Shown: piece by piece, positions 1 to 5,025 of the stretch
How the letters are laid out: the number at the start of each line of letters is the position of its first letter
How positions within the stretch are numbered: position 1 is the first letter of the stretch
Translations under genes and position numbers: made by a program
Notes under the pieces: model-generated
Databases searched by the model: none
Seen by the model: the letters and a program-made list of their open reading frames with translations, nothing else
Told to the model about the DNA's origin: nothing
Assembly (NCBI GenBank): GCA_007130445.1
Contig: SLSM01000088.1
Coordinates: 1-5,025 of the forward strand
Origin: Trueperaceae bacterium
GTDB lineage: Bacteria > Deinococcota > Deinococci > Deinococcales > Trueperaceae
DNA length: 5,025 nucleotides
Reading direction: 5' to 3'

Positions 1-545
1 ACAACGTCGCGCAGGTCGCGCAGTTCCTGTACGAGAACCATCGCGAACGATTCGACAGGGTGTTGCAGGTGATGAGCGAGCGCGTGCCCGGCGTGAGCGG
101 GGTGGAGGCGAAGCCCACCGAGGACGGACGGCTCGTTCTCCGCTTCCAGGACGGAAGCTTCAAGGATCCCTTCATCGCCCGCTACGTGTCAGACGGGACG
201 ATCAAGATGTTCGCGTACCTCGTCCTGCTCTACGATCCGAACCCACACCCCCTCCTCGCCATCGAAGAGCCGGAGAACCAGCTGTACCCCGAGCTGCTGC
301 ACGAGTTGGTCGAGGAGTTCCGGGACTACGCCCGGCGTGGTGGTCAGGTCTTCGTGTCCACGCACTCGCCCGAGTTCGTCAACGGAGCCGAGCTCAGCGA
401 GATCTACTGGCTGATCAAGCAGGACGGCTTCACGACGGTGCGTCGCGCGAGTGACAGCGAGCTGCTGCGGAACCTCGTGCAGGAGGGGGAACTGCCGGGC
501 ACGCTGTGGAAGCAGGGCCTGTTCGAAGGAGCCGGACTGCGGTGA
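1..545 (+). CDS. AAA/ABC-type ATPase, C-terminal part (5' truncated by window edge)
   Basis: This is the 3' end of an ATP-binding protein of the AAA_15/AAA_21 (SMC/OLD-like) type. The reading frame is already open at position 3 with no start needed; the GTG at 60 is internal because upstream residues (NVAQVAQFLYENH) are family-like. 180 residues are visible. An ABC-signature-like SDGT lies at 189-200, a Walker B with catalytic acids (AIEEPEN, core at 261-278), and the switch-histidine motif STHSPEF with THS at 360-368. The Walker A loop must lie upstream, outside the window. Such ATPases hydrolyse ATP as dimers and often control a partner nuclease (OLD, PARIS and RloA/RloB types are known examples). 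The next gene starts inside its stop codon (GTGA), so the two are translationally coupled. The ATPase family call is secure; a defence role is inference from the partner gene. Confidence 0.9.
   Translation, partial: NVAQVAQFLYENHRERFDRVLQVMSERVPGVSGVEAKPTEDGRLVLRFQDGSFKDPFIARYVSDGTIKMFAYLVLLYDPNPHPLLAIEEPENQLYPELLHELVEEFRDYARRGGQVFVSTHSPEFVNGAELSEIYWLIKQDGFTTVRRASDSELLRNLVQEGELPGTLWKQGLFEGAGLR
526..531 (+). promoter_or_regulatory. Ribosome binding site for the DUF4276-like gene
   Basis: AAGGAG lies inside the end of the ATPase gene, 10 nt upstream of the GTG at 542-544. It decides the start of the downstream gene: the frame is open further upstream to another in-frame start at 506, but only the GTG start has a Shine-Dalgarno site and yields an N-terminus (SRVVFLLEE) that begins directly with a beta strand. 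Confidence 0.65.
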
Positions 546-1114
546 GCCGCGTGGTCTTCCTACTCGAGGAGTACTCGATGAAGGTCCTCCTCGAGGGTCT
601 GCTACCCCGGCTGGTCCCGGACCTACCGTTCATCTGCGTGTCGCACGAGGGCAAGCAAGATCTCGCGAGGAGCATTCCTCGCAAGCTGCGCGCTTGGCGC
701 GAACCCGGCGTCCGCTTCTGCGTGATCCGCGACAACGACGGCGCGGACTGCCGTGCGTTGAAGTAGGAGCTCATCGCCCTCTGTGAGCAAGGCGGGCGGA
801 ACGACGTGCTGGTGCGGATCGTGTGCCAAGAGCTCGAAGCATGGTACTTCGGTGCGCCAGCCGCGCTGGCGGAGGCCTTCGGGCGCGAGGAGATTCGGCG
901 CGTCGCCAGTTCGGCACGCTTCCGCGAGCCGGACGCGATCGTCCAGCCGGCACGCGCCCTGGCCAAGCTGGTGCCGGAGTTCCAGAAGGTGTCCGGCGCC
1001 CGACGCTTGGCCAGGGTCCTCTCGCGCGACAACGGGTCGCGCAGCTTCCAGGTCCTGCTAACAGGCATAGAGGGCCTGCGCGAGCAGGTGACGGAGTCGC
1101 CTGAGTCCGCCTGA
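542..1114 (+). pseudogene. DUF4276-family TOPRIM-like protein, interrupted by an in-frame TAG
   Basis: Read through one TAG at codon 75, this frame gives a 190-residue protein resembling the DUF4276 family that commonly follows AAA ATPases. The start is GTG, overlapping the ATPase stop as GTGA, with AAGGAG 10 nt upstream. The N-terminal part has a TOPRIM-like pattern: a strand with acidic E9/E10 (VVFLLEEYSMK), then RDNDG with D64 and D66, as in a DxD motif. After the stop, the same frame continues with VRIVCQELEAWYFG (E97, E99, W101), then FQKVSGARR (147-155) and NGSRSFQVLL (164-173), all family-like. No frameshift is needed. Termination at codon 75 would leave only 74 residues, with the first acidic motifs but not the E-x-E-x-W region, so the product is probably inactive. 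Intact, it would likely be the nuclease or effector partner of the upstream ATPase; this is inference from TOPRIM-ATPase systems such as OLD and PARIS. A sequencing error or UAG read-through remains possible. Confidence 0.8.
764..766 (+). other. In-frame nonsense codon (TAG) inside the DUF4276-like gene
   Basis: The local reading is GCG TTG AAG TAG GAG CTC ATC. Protein-like sequence of the same family is on both sides in one frame, so one base change explains the break. CAG, AAG or GAG would each restore a sense codon by one substitution. The accepted genes whose ends are visible (stops at 545, 1114, 1182 and 4623) all use TGA, making this the only TAG inside an otherwise coherent frame. Confidence 0.85.
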
Positions 1115-1181
1115 CGGTGAGTGTCGTGCACAGCGAGATCCGGTGTCAGTGGCGACTTAGGGCGTGCCCGCGCAGGTCGCC
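1115..1181. other. Short convergent intergenic spacer
   Basis: A 67-nt gap separates the end of the DUF4276-like frame (plus strand) from the end of the WD40 lipoprotein gene (minus strand). Transcripts converge here, so a bidirectional terminator would be expected, but I see no strong hairpin followed by a T tract on either strand. It also marks the boundary between the defence-like module and the envelope-protein genes. Confidence 0.6.
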
Positions 1182-3116
1182 TCAGGGCGCGCACGCGGGC
1201 ATCGCGACGTAGGCGACCTGACCCACCCAGTTCGTCAGCGCCAGGTGGCGGCCGTCGCGCGTGATGGCGACGCCGCCCGCCGTCGAGTGGCCGCCGACGG
1301 TGCCGAGCGCCGTCCCGGTCGTCGCATCCCACACGCGCACGGTGGCGAGGGTCTCGAGGCAGCCGTCCCCGAAACCGCTGCTCCAGCCGCTCGTCACCAT
1401 GCGGGCCGAATCGGCCGTGAACGCCAGGGTCGTCAGGGGCCCGAAGTACGGCAGGGCGAAGCGGCGGACGCCGCTGACGGCATCGATGACGGTGACCTCC
1501 GAGTAGCTCGCCGCGGCGATGCTCGACCCGTCAGGCGACCACGCCATCCGGAGCACGAAGTCGAGGTCCGTCGACAGCGACGCGAGCAGCGCCGCGCTGG
1601 AGGCGTCATGGATTGCGACGTCGCCATCGAGGGTACCTACCGCGAACCGCTGGCCGTCGGGTGCCCACGCTCCAGCGATCCCGAACGATGCCGCGGTGAC
1701 GATGGGCTCGAGCGTCGCCGCGTCGAGCACCATGCCGCCGGACGCGAGGAGACGCCCCGGCGGGCCGAACGCGAGGGTGCCATAGATGTGCCCCTCTGAC
1801 GAGGCGAGCGGCGCGAGCGTCACGGCGTCGACGAGGTCGATGCGGCCCGAGTGCCCGATCGCGATGGTGTGCCCGTCGGGCGACCAGGCGAGGTCGTCGA
1901 TGCGCTGCTCGCCCATGAGCCGCTCGGCGACCATCGAGCCGTCGCTGGTACGCCAGGTGCGCACCAGGCCGCTGTAGCCGCCGGTCACGATGCGCTGCTC
2001 GTCGGGCCGCATGGCGAGCGCCTCGCCGCGGTCGGGGGCGGGGGCAGCGAGCCGCTCGGGCGTGCCTGTGGCCACGTCCCAGATGCCGACCGCGCCCGCC
2101 CGCGTGCCGATCACGGCGCGCGTGCCGTCGATCGCGTCGAAGGCGAGCGTGAACGGAGGCACCGATCCGATGCTGGCCGTGGTGCCCGAGGGGTGCGACA
2201 GGGCGCGGACGTCGCCGCTCGTCATGACCAGCGTCAGGCGCTCGGCGTCGACCCACTGCGCGGTGCTCACGGGCTCGGCGAGCGTGCGGGTCGTGCGTGT
2301 GCGGGCATCAACGTCGAACAGCGTCACGGTCGGGCCCAGGACGTGCGCCACGATGGGCTCGTGGGGGTTCCATCGGAGCGACGCCCCGAAGCCGGACCCG
2401 AGCGCCGTGCGCCACGTCACGTCGCGCGACGCCATGTCGACGACGAGGAAGTCGTCGCCGGCGAGCGCGAGCCGCGCGCCGTCGGGCGACCAGGCGAGCG
2501 CGCGAACGCCGCCCACCGAGTCGAGCACCTGCTCCAGGCGGCCGTACACGGGGTTCCAGAGCGCCAGCCGCGACGTGGTGTCGCCCGCGACGCCGCTCGG
2601 GACCACCAGCGCGACCGTCGCGCCGTCCGGACGCACGGCCATCGGGGTCCAGCCGCTCCCGAGGGTGCCCAGCGGCAGGCCGCTCGCGACGTCCCAGGTC
2701 TCGACGCCCGCGTTGGTGGCGGCGGCGAGCAGCGTGCCGCCGCGCACCGCGTCCAGGCCATACCCCACCCAGCCGCGCGCGCTGAACGCTGGCCACGCGG
2801 CGACGTCGCCGGTGTCGTCGAGCACGCCGACGTCGGACCAGCTGCTGACGTAGGCGATGCGCCCGCCGGCGACGCCGCGCGCGCCGAGGATCGCCGCCGG
2901 GTGACCGTCGACGGTCCACACGGCGCCCGGGATGGGCTCGGGTGGGCCGCCTGCGTCGTCCGGTGGCGGCGGGACCGGCGGGACGATCGGAGCGTCGGTC
3001 GGTCGCCCGCCGACCGGCGCGAGCTGGTCGACCAGGCCGCAGCCCGTTGCCGTCACGACCACGAGCAGCGCCAGCACGAGACCCCTGAACGGGGCTTGCG
3101 GGCCGCTTCGCCTCAT
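1182..3116 (-). CDS. WD40-repeat beta-propeller lipoprotein
   Basis: Predicted secreted lipoprotein of 644 residues. The N-terminus has basic residues (MRRS), a hydrophobic core (LVLALLVVV) and a lipobox-like ATGC with the lipidation cysteine at C26. A Pro-rich linker (about 39-64, including VPPPPDD) follows, then WD40-like repeats to the C-terminus. Repeat cores are clear: AWSPDGARLALAG, AWSPDGHTIAIG, AWAPDGQRFAVG, AWSPDGSSIAAAS, with ETWDVASG, GIWDVATG and RVWDATTG strand ends. I count about 14 repeats of roughly 41 residues, enough for two seven-bladed propellers. Besides C26 only two cysteines are seen, C586 and C642, in the last two repeats. The ATG at 3116 is chosen because it begins the signal peptide and has AGGAGG 10 nt upstream; GTG at 3122 is an alternative two codons earlier. 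The frame stays open to 3326, but that extension has no signal sequence at its start and would overlap the divergent gene. Propellers usually act as binding platforms; the ligand is unknown. Confidence 0.9.
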   Translation of the reverse strand: MRRSGPQAPFRGLVLALLVVVTATGCGLVDQLAPVGGRPTDAPIVPPVPPPPDDAGGPPEPIPGAVWTVDGHPAAILGARGVAGGRIAYVSSWSDVGVLDDTGDVAAWPAFSARGWVGYGLDAVRGGTLLAAATNAGVETWDVASGLPLGTLGSGWTPMAVRPDGATVALVVPSGVAGDTTSRLALWNPVYGRLEQVLDSVGGVRALAWSPDGARLALAGDDFLVVDMASRDVTWRTALGSGFGASLRWNPHEPIVAHVLGPTVTLFDVDARTRTTRTLAEPVSTAQWVDAERLTLVMTSGDVRALSHPSGTTASIGSVPPFTLAFDAIDGTRAVIGTRAGAVGIWDVATGTPERLAAPAPDRGEALAMRPDEQRIVTGGYSGLVRTWRTSDGSMVAERLMGEQRIDDLAWSPDGHTIAIGHSGRIDLVDAVTLAPLASSEGHIYGTLAFGPPGRLLASGGMVLDAATLEPIVTAASFGIAGAWAPDGQRFAVGTLDGDVAIHDASSAALLASLSTDLDFVLRMAWSPDGSSIAAASYSEVTVIDAVSGVRRFALPYFGPLTTLAFTADSARMVTSGWSSGFGDGCLETLATVRVWDATTGTALGTVGGHSTAGGVAITRDGRHLALTNWVGQVAYVAMPACAP

Positions 3117-3126
3117 GCGCACGAGA

Positions 3127-3132
3127 CCTCCT
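3127..3132 (-). promoter_or_regulatory. Ribosome binding site of the WD40 lipoprotein gene
   Basis: The plus strand reads CCTCCT, giving AGGAGG on the minus strand. Spacing is 10 nt to the ATG at 3116 and 4 nt to the GTG at 3122, which favours the ATG. It settles the start against the longer open frame reaching 3326. Confidence 0.75.
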
Positions 3133-3148
3133 CGCCCAGCCGTGGCGC

Positions 3149-3177
3149 TTGACAGGTAGAATCGTATCGCATCGCAT
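3149..3177 (+). promoter_or_regulatory. Candidate promoter in the divergent spacer
   Basis: A perfect TTGACA (3149-3154) stands out in this GC-rich sequence. At a 17-nt spacing the -10 position reads TCGCAT (3172-3177), matching TATAAT at three of six bases. TAGAAT at 3157-3162 matches TATAAT at five of six, but is only 2 nt from TTGACA and has no convincing -35 of its own. Either would drive the metalloprotease gene at 3220. For the minus direction I find only a weak TACGAT (minus-strand reading of 3161-3166). The sigma factor of this organism is unknown, so this is tentative. Confidence 0.3.
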
Positions 3178-3180
3178 GGC
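3161..3180 (+). repeat. Imperfect 5-nt tandem repeat in the divergent spacer
   Basis: The stretch reads as four pentamers: ATCGT, ATCGC, ATCGC, ATGGC. It overlaps the candidate promoter and sits between two divergent genes. Four short imperfect copies can arise by chance, so any role as an operator is speculative. Confidence 0.4.
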
Positions 3181-3204
3181 GAACGGATGCCGGGGACCGG
3201 AGAA

Positions 3205-3210
3205 GGGTGG
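3205..3210 (+). promoter_or_regulatory. Weak ribosome binding site of the metalloprotease gene
   Basis: GGGTGG, within AGAAGGGTGG, ends 9 nt before the GTG at 3220-3222. It is an imperfect match to AGGAGG but better than anything before the in-frame ATG at 3187, and so supports the GTG start. Confidence 0.4.
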
Positions 3211-3219
3211 TCAGCGAAC

Positions 3220-4623
3220 GTGACGCAGCTCGTGCGAGCCCTCGCCGTGGGCGCTGCCGCCCTCCTGCTCGTGGGATGCGACGCCATCGACGGCGTCCTC
3301 GGCACGTGCAGAGCCCCGTCGGACACCGAGACATTCGCGTTCGAGGTCGAGTGGACGCGCGTGGTGCAGGGGAACCAGACGGCGACGAACCTGGCGCCGA
3401 TCCTCGCCGGTCAGCCCACCGGCGTCGAGGTGCTCCTGACGATGGTCGACGGCGAGCTCCGGCCCCGCATCCTCGACGTCAGCGCGACCGTCGACGTCAG
3501 CGTCGACGACGAGCGCGTCGGCACCCTCGAGCTCGAGCTCGGCTGCGTCCGCGGCGAGCGCAGCGCCATGCGCGGCACCATCCCCGCCGCCTGGATCCGC
3601 TCGGGTGTGCAGGTGCAGGTGAGCGTCCGCTCCGCGACGCCCAACGTCAGCGTCCCGGGCGAGACCTTCGTGGTGGATCCCATCGTGGCCGAGGTCCCCG
3701 TGTTCGACGTGACCATCGTGCCCCTCATCGTCGGCGGCACGCACCCTGACACGTCACGCGCCGTGTACGAGGGGTGGATCGAGCAGGCGCGACGCCGCTT
3801 CGCCATCGACCGCTACGACCTCGAGATCCACCCGCCGCTCGACCTGGGCCTCGGGGGCGAGTGCGCCGTGCCCCTGAAGTTCACGGCCCTCCAGGAGCTC
3901 TGGTTCTACTGGTCGACGCTCGAGAGCGAGCGCTTCTTCGTCGGCGTCCTCCCCTGCAGCGTGGGCGGCGTCGCGTTCATGCCGGGCTTCGTGCAGGTCA
4001 CATCGCAGGGACCCGGGTCGGCGCGCACCTTCCTGCACGAGCTCGGGCACAACTTCGGCCTCGCGCACGCCCCCTGCGGCGATCCGCTCGGCATCGACCC
4101 CGGCTACCCGTACAGCGGTGGCGTGCTGGGCCTGCCGGGCTTCGACGCCGGCGAGGACGCGTGGATCGCCGCTACCTCGGCGGACCTGATGGGATACTGC
4201 CAGGGGTGGTGGCTCAGCGACTACCACTACGCGCGCTCCGCTCGCTACCGCATGGTGCAGGAGCGCCCGCCCGTGCTCGCGACCCTCGCCGACGAGCCGT
4301 GGCCGGCGAGCGTGCTGGTGCAGGGCCAGCTCCGTCCGGACGGCACCGTCATCGTGACGCACGCCGTGCGGCGGTTCGAGCCGACCCAGCGGCGGCCCAC
4401 GAACGCGGACGAGCCACGCGACACGGTGCGCATCGAGGTCGTCGACCGGGACGGCGCGGTGCTGGTTGGCCACGACGCGACGCTCGTCGAGGTCGACCAC
4501 GTCGACACGCGCCTGTTCTCGGCGCGCATCGGTGTGACGGACGCCGCCGCCCTCGCCGCGAGGGCCGTACGCGCCTCGTACGCGGAGGAGCACGCCACGC
4601 GCGCGCTCGTGGACGGCGACTGA
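3220..4623 (+). CDS. Metzincin-type zinc metalloprotease lipoprotein
   Basis: Predicted secreted zinc endopeptidase of 467 residues. From the GTG at 3220 the protein begins with R6, a hydrophobic stretch (ALAVGAAALLLVG) and a lipobox LVGC with lipidation at C20. ATG at 3187 is an alternative start, adding 11 residues with no good Shine-Dalgarno site. A beta-rich N-terminal region has VVQGNQTATNLAPILAGQPT followed by VEVLL, a pattern I associate with secreted bacterial metalloproteases. The catalytic motif is HELGHNFGLAH: H273, E274, H277, G280 and H283, the extended HExxHxxGxxH of metzincins. The Met-turn is ADLMGYC with M324, followed by SDYHYARSARYR. The tail (about 355-467) looks like a beta-sandwich domain. 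Six cysteines remain after C20 (C30, C109, C215, C246, C286, C327), allowing up to three disulfides and consistent with an extracytoplasmic location. No obvious propeptide switch is seen. It is divergent from the WD40 lipoprotein; the substrate is unknown. An M66-like subfamily is possible but not shown. Confidence 0.88.
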   Translation: MTQLVRALAVGAAALLLVGCDAIDGVLGTCRAPSDTETFAFEVEWTRVVQGNQTATNLAPILAGQPTGVEVLLTMVDGELRPRILDVSATVDVSVDDERVGTLELELGCVRGERSAMRGTIPAAWIRSGVQVQVSVRSATPNVSVPGETFVVDPIVAEVPVFDVTIVPLIVGGTHPDTSRAVYEGWIEQARRRFAIDRYDLEIHPPLDLGLGGECAVPLKFTALQELWFYWSTLESERFFVGVLPCSVGGVAFMPGFVQVTSQGPGSARTFLHELGHNFGLAHAPCGDPLGIDPGYPYSGGVLGLPGFDAGEDAWIAATSADLMGYCQGWWLSDYHYARSARYRMVQERPPVLATLADEPWPASVLVQGQLRPDGTVIVTHAVRRFEPTQRRPTNADEPRDTVRIEVVDRDGAVLVGHDATLVEVDHVDTRLFSARIGVTDAAALAARAVRASYAEEHATRALVDGD

Positions 4624-4634
4624 CCCCGTCCGTG

Positions 4635-4663
4635 CCGGGACTGCGCCACCGTCACCGTCCCGG
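4635..4663 (+). terminator. Candidate hairpin terminator after the metalloprotease
   Basis: Perfect 7-bp inverted repeat CCGGGAC (4635-4641) and GTCCCGG (4657-4663) with a 15-nt loop, starting 12 nt after the stop codon. The position suits a terminator, but no T tract follows (GGCCCGCGC), so it may act only as an mRNA-end stem or be a chance feature of GC-rich sequence. Confidence 0.35.
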
Positions 4664-4686
4664 GCCCGCGCTCCGGCGCCCATCGC

Positions 4687-4700
4687 CCGCTCGCGAGCGG
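4687..4700. repeat. Perfect 14-nt palindrome
   Basis: CCGCTCGCGAGCGG equals its own reverse complement. It lies 40 nt upstream of the glycosyltransferase start, a sensible place for a dimeric regulator to bind, but GC-rich DNA makes such palindromes less surprising. No known operator is recognised. Confidence 0.5.
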
Positions 4701-4732
4701 CTCGGGTCACGTGCGGCGCGAGGCGCCCGAGC
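4700..4732 (+). repeat. Inverted repeat before the glycosyltransferase start
   Basis: GCTCGGG (4700-4706) pairs with CCCGAGC (4726-4732) across a 19-nt loop; the right arm ends 8 nt before the ATG. In RNA it would place a 7-bp stem against the start region and hold the only weak GAGG-like sequence (4720-4723) in the loop. A role in translation control is possible but unproven. Confidence 0.4.
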
Positions 4733-4740
4733 GTGACGCC

Positions 4741-5025
4741 ATGAGGGTCGGCGTCTTCACCTACGGCATCGAGGGCGAGCGCATGACCGGCATCGCGCGC
4801 TACACGGTCGAGCTGACGCGCGCGCTGCGCCGGCTCGACCCGACGCTCGAGATCATCCTGCTCAACCCCTACCCCGAGAGCGACCACCCCTGGTACCGCG
4901 AGTTCCCGACCTACCCGCTGCCGTCGCTCAAGCGCCTGCCGCTGGCGGCGACGCTGGGGAACTGGCAACTGCACCGCGCCGCGCTGGAGCTGGAGCTGGA
5001 CGTGCTGCACGACCCGTGCGGGATC
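4741..5025 (+). CDS. GT4-type glycosyltransferase, N-terminal part (3' truncated by window edge)
   Basis: An open frame of 95 codons runs from ATG 4741 to the window end without a stop. It looks like the N-terminal acceptor-side Rossmann domain of a GT-B fold, family GT4 glycosyltransferase. It starts with a beta strand MRVGVFTYGIEG, then the Gly loop TGIARYTVELTRALRRLDP (T16-P34), typical of enzymes acting on lipid- or glycan-linked acceptors, then a strand LEIILLN (36-42) and LDVLHDPCG (86-94), matching the usual 'DvvH.p' strand before the first-domain acceptor site. The donor-sugar domain with its E-x7-E motif would lie beyond the window. The later ATG at 4783 would remove the first strand, so 4741 is preferred although its Shine-Dalgarno site is weak. 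Such enzymes build cell-surface polysaccharides or glycolipids in the cytoplasm; the specific sugar cannot be told. It follows the protease by 117 nt and probably belongs to another transcription unit. Confidence 0.85.
   Translation, partial: MRVGVFTYGIEGERMTGIARYTVELTRALRRLDPTLEIILLNPYPESDHPWYREFPTYPLPSLKRLPLAATLGNWQLHRAALELELDVLHDPCGI

Noticed and set aside
806..1114. Independent small gene starting at GTG 806
   Set aside because: It is the same frame and the same protein family as the upstream part. The only break is the TAG at 764, so it is better described as the second half of one interrupted gene.
1166..1200. Possible terminator stem GCCCGCG / CGCGGGC at the convergent junction
   Set aside because: Only 7 bp with a 21-nt loop, the right arm lies inside the WD40 coding sequence, and there is no T tract. 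Such pairs are common by chance in sequence this GC-rich.
430..1332. Minus-strand open frame of 300 codons across the ATPase and DUF4276-like genes
   Set aside because: It crosses the gene boundary and the convergent spacer, has Arg/Ser/Pro-rich low-complexity translation, and no motif.
1851..3152. Plus-strand open frame of 433 codons opposite the WD40 gene
   Set aside because: Its translation is low-complexity, rich in Arg, Ala, Gly and His, typical of the antisense of a high-GC gene, and it has no recognisable domain. The minus-strand frame has signal peptide and repeats.
3117..3326. N-terminal extension of the WD40 protein frame to 714 residues
   Set aside because: It would place the lipoprotein signal peptide about 70 residues inside the protein and overlap the start of the divergent protease gene. 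AGGAGG precedes the ATG at 3116 instead.
3754..5010. Minus-strand open frame of 418 codons opposite the protease and glycosyltransferase
   Set aside because: It spans two real genes and the gap between them, and its composition (Arg, Val, His, Ala, with no hydrophobic core pattern) is that of a shadow frame.

Overview
The window is high-GC bacterial DNA. It has strong strand-specific codon bias toward G/C in third positions, and every frame I accept as real ends in TGA. Two adjacent genes encode lipoproteins with bacterial lipoboxes, and the only signs of expression are ordinary bacterial ones (Shine-Dalgarno sites, GTG starts, a 4-nt stop/start overlap). The lineage cannot be fixed from this sequence. 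Large high-GC genomes rich in lipoprotein beta-propellers and zinc proteases (myxobacteria-like, Deinococcota/Trueperaceae-like or similar) would fit. No RNA genes, CRISPR arrays, insertion sequences or phage genes were seen.

Layout. (1) Positions 1-1114, plus strand: a two-gene defence-like module. The first gene is the C-terminal part of an AAA/ABC-type ATPase that runs off the left edge. It overlaps by 4 nt a DUF4276-type gene with TOPRIM-like motifs. That second gene is interrupted by a single in-frame TAG at 764-766, with homologous-looking sequence continuing in the same frame up to TGA at 1112-1114. This region looks somewhat less GC-rich than the rest, which hints at mobile or accessory origin. 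(2) Positions 1182-3116, minus strand: a secreted lipoprotein of 644 residues made almost entirely of WD40-like repeats. I count about 14 blades, enough for two seven-bladed propellers. (3) Positions 3117-3219: a short divergent intergenic region with a perfect TTGACA box and a 5-nt tandem repeat. (4) Positions 3220-4623, plus strand: a second lipoprotein, a metzincin-type zinc protease with HELGHNFGLAH and a downstream Met-turn. (5) Positions 4624-4740: a gap with several inverted repeats. (6) Positions 4741-5025, plus strand: the start of a GT4-type glycosyltransferase that runs off the right edge.

How the genes work together. The ATPase and the TOPRIM-like protein are translationally coupled and probably formed one ATPase-nuclease system, apparently disabled by the nonsense codon unless the stop is an error or is read through. 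The two lipoproteins are divergently transcribed from one 103-nt spacer and could be co-regulated envelope proteins, but no direct partnership is shown. The glycosyltransferase probably begins a separate polysaccharide or glycoconjugate locus.
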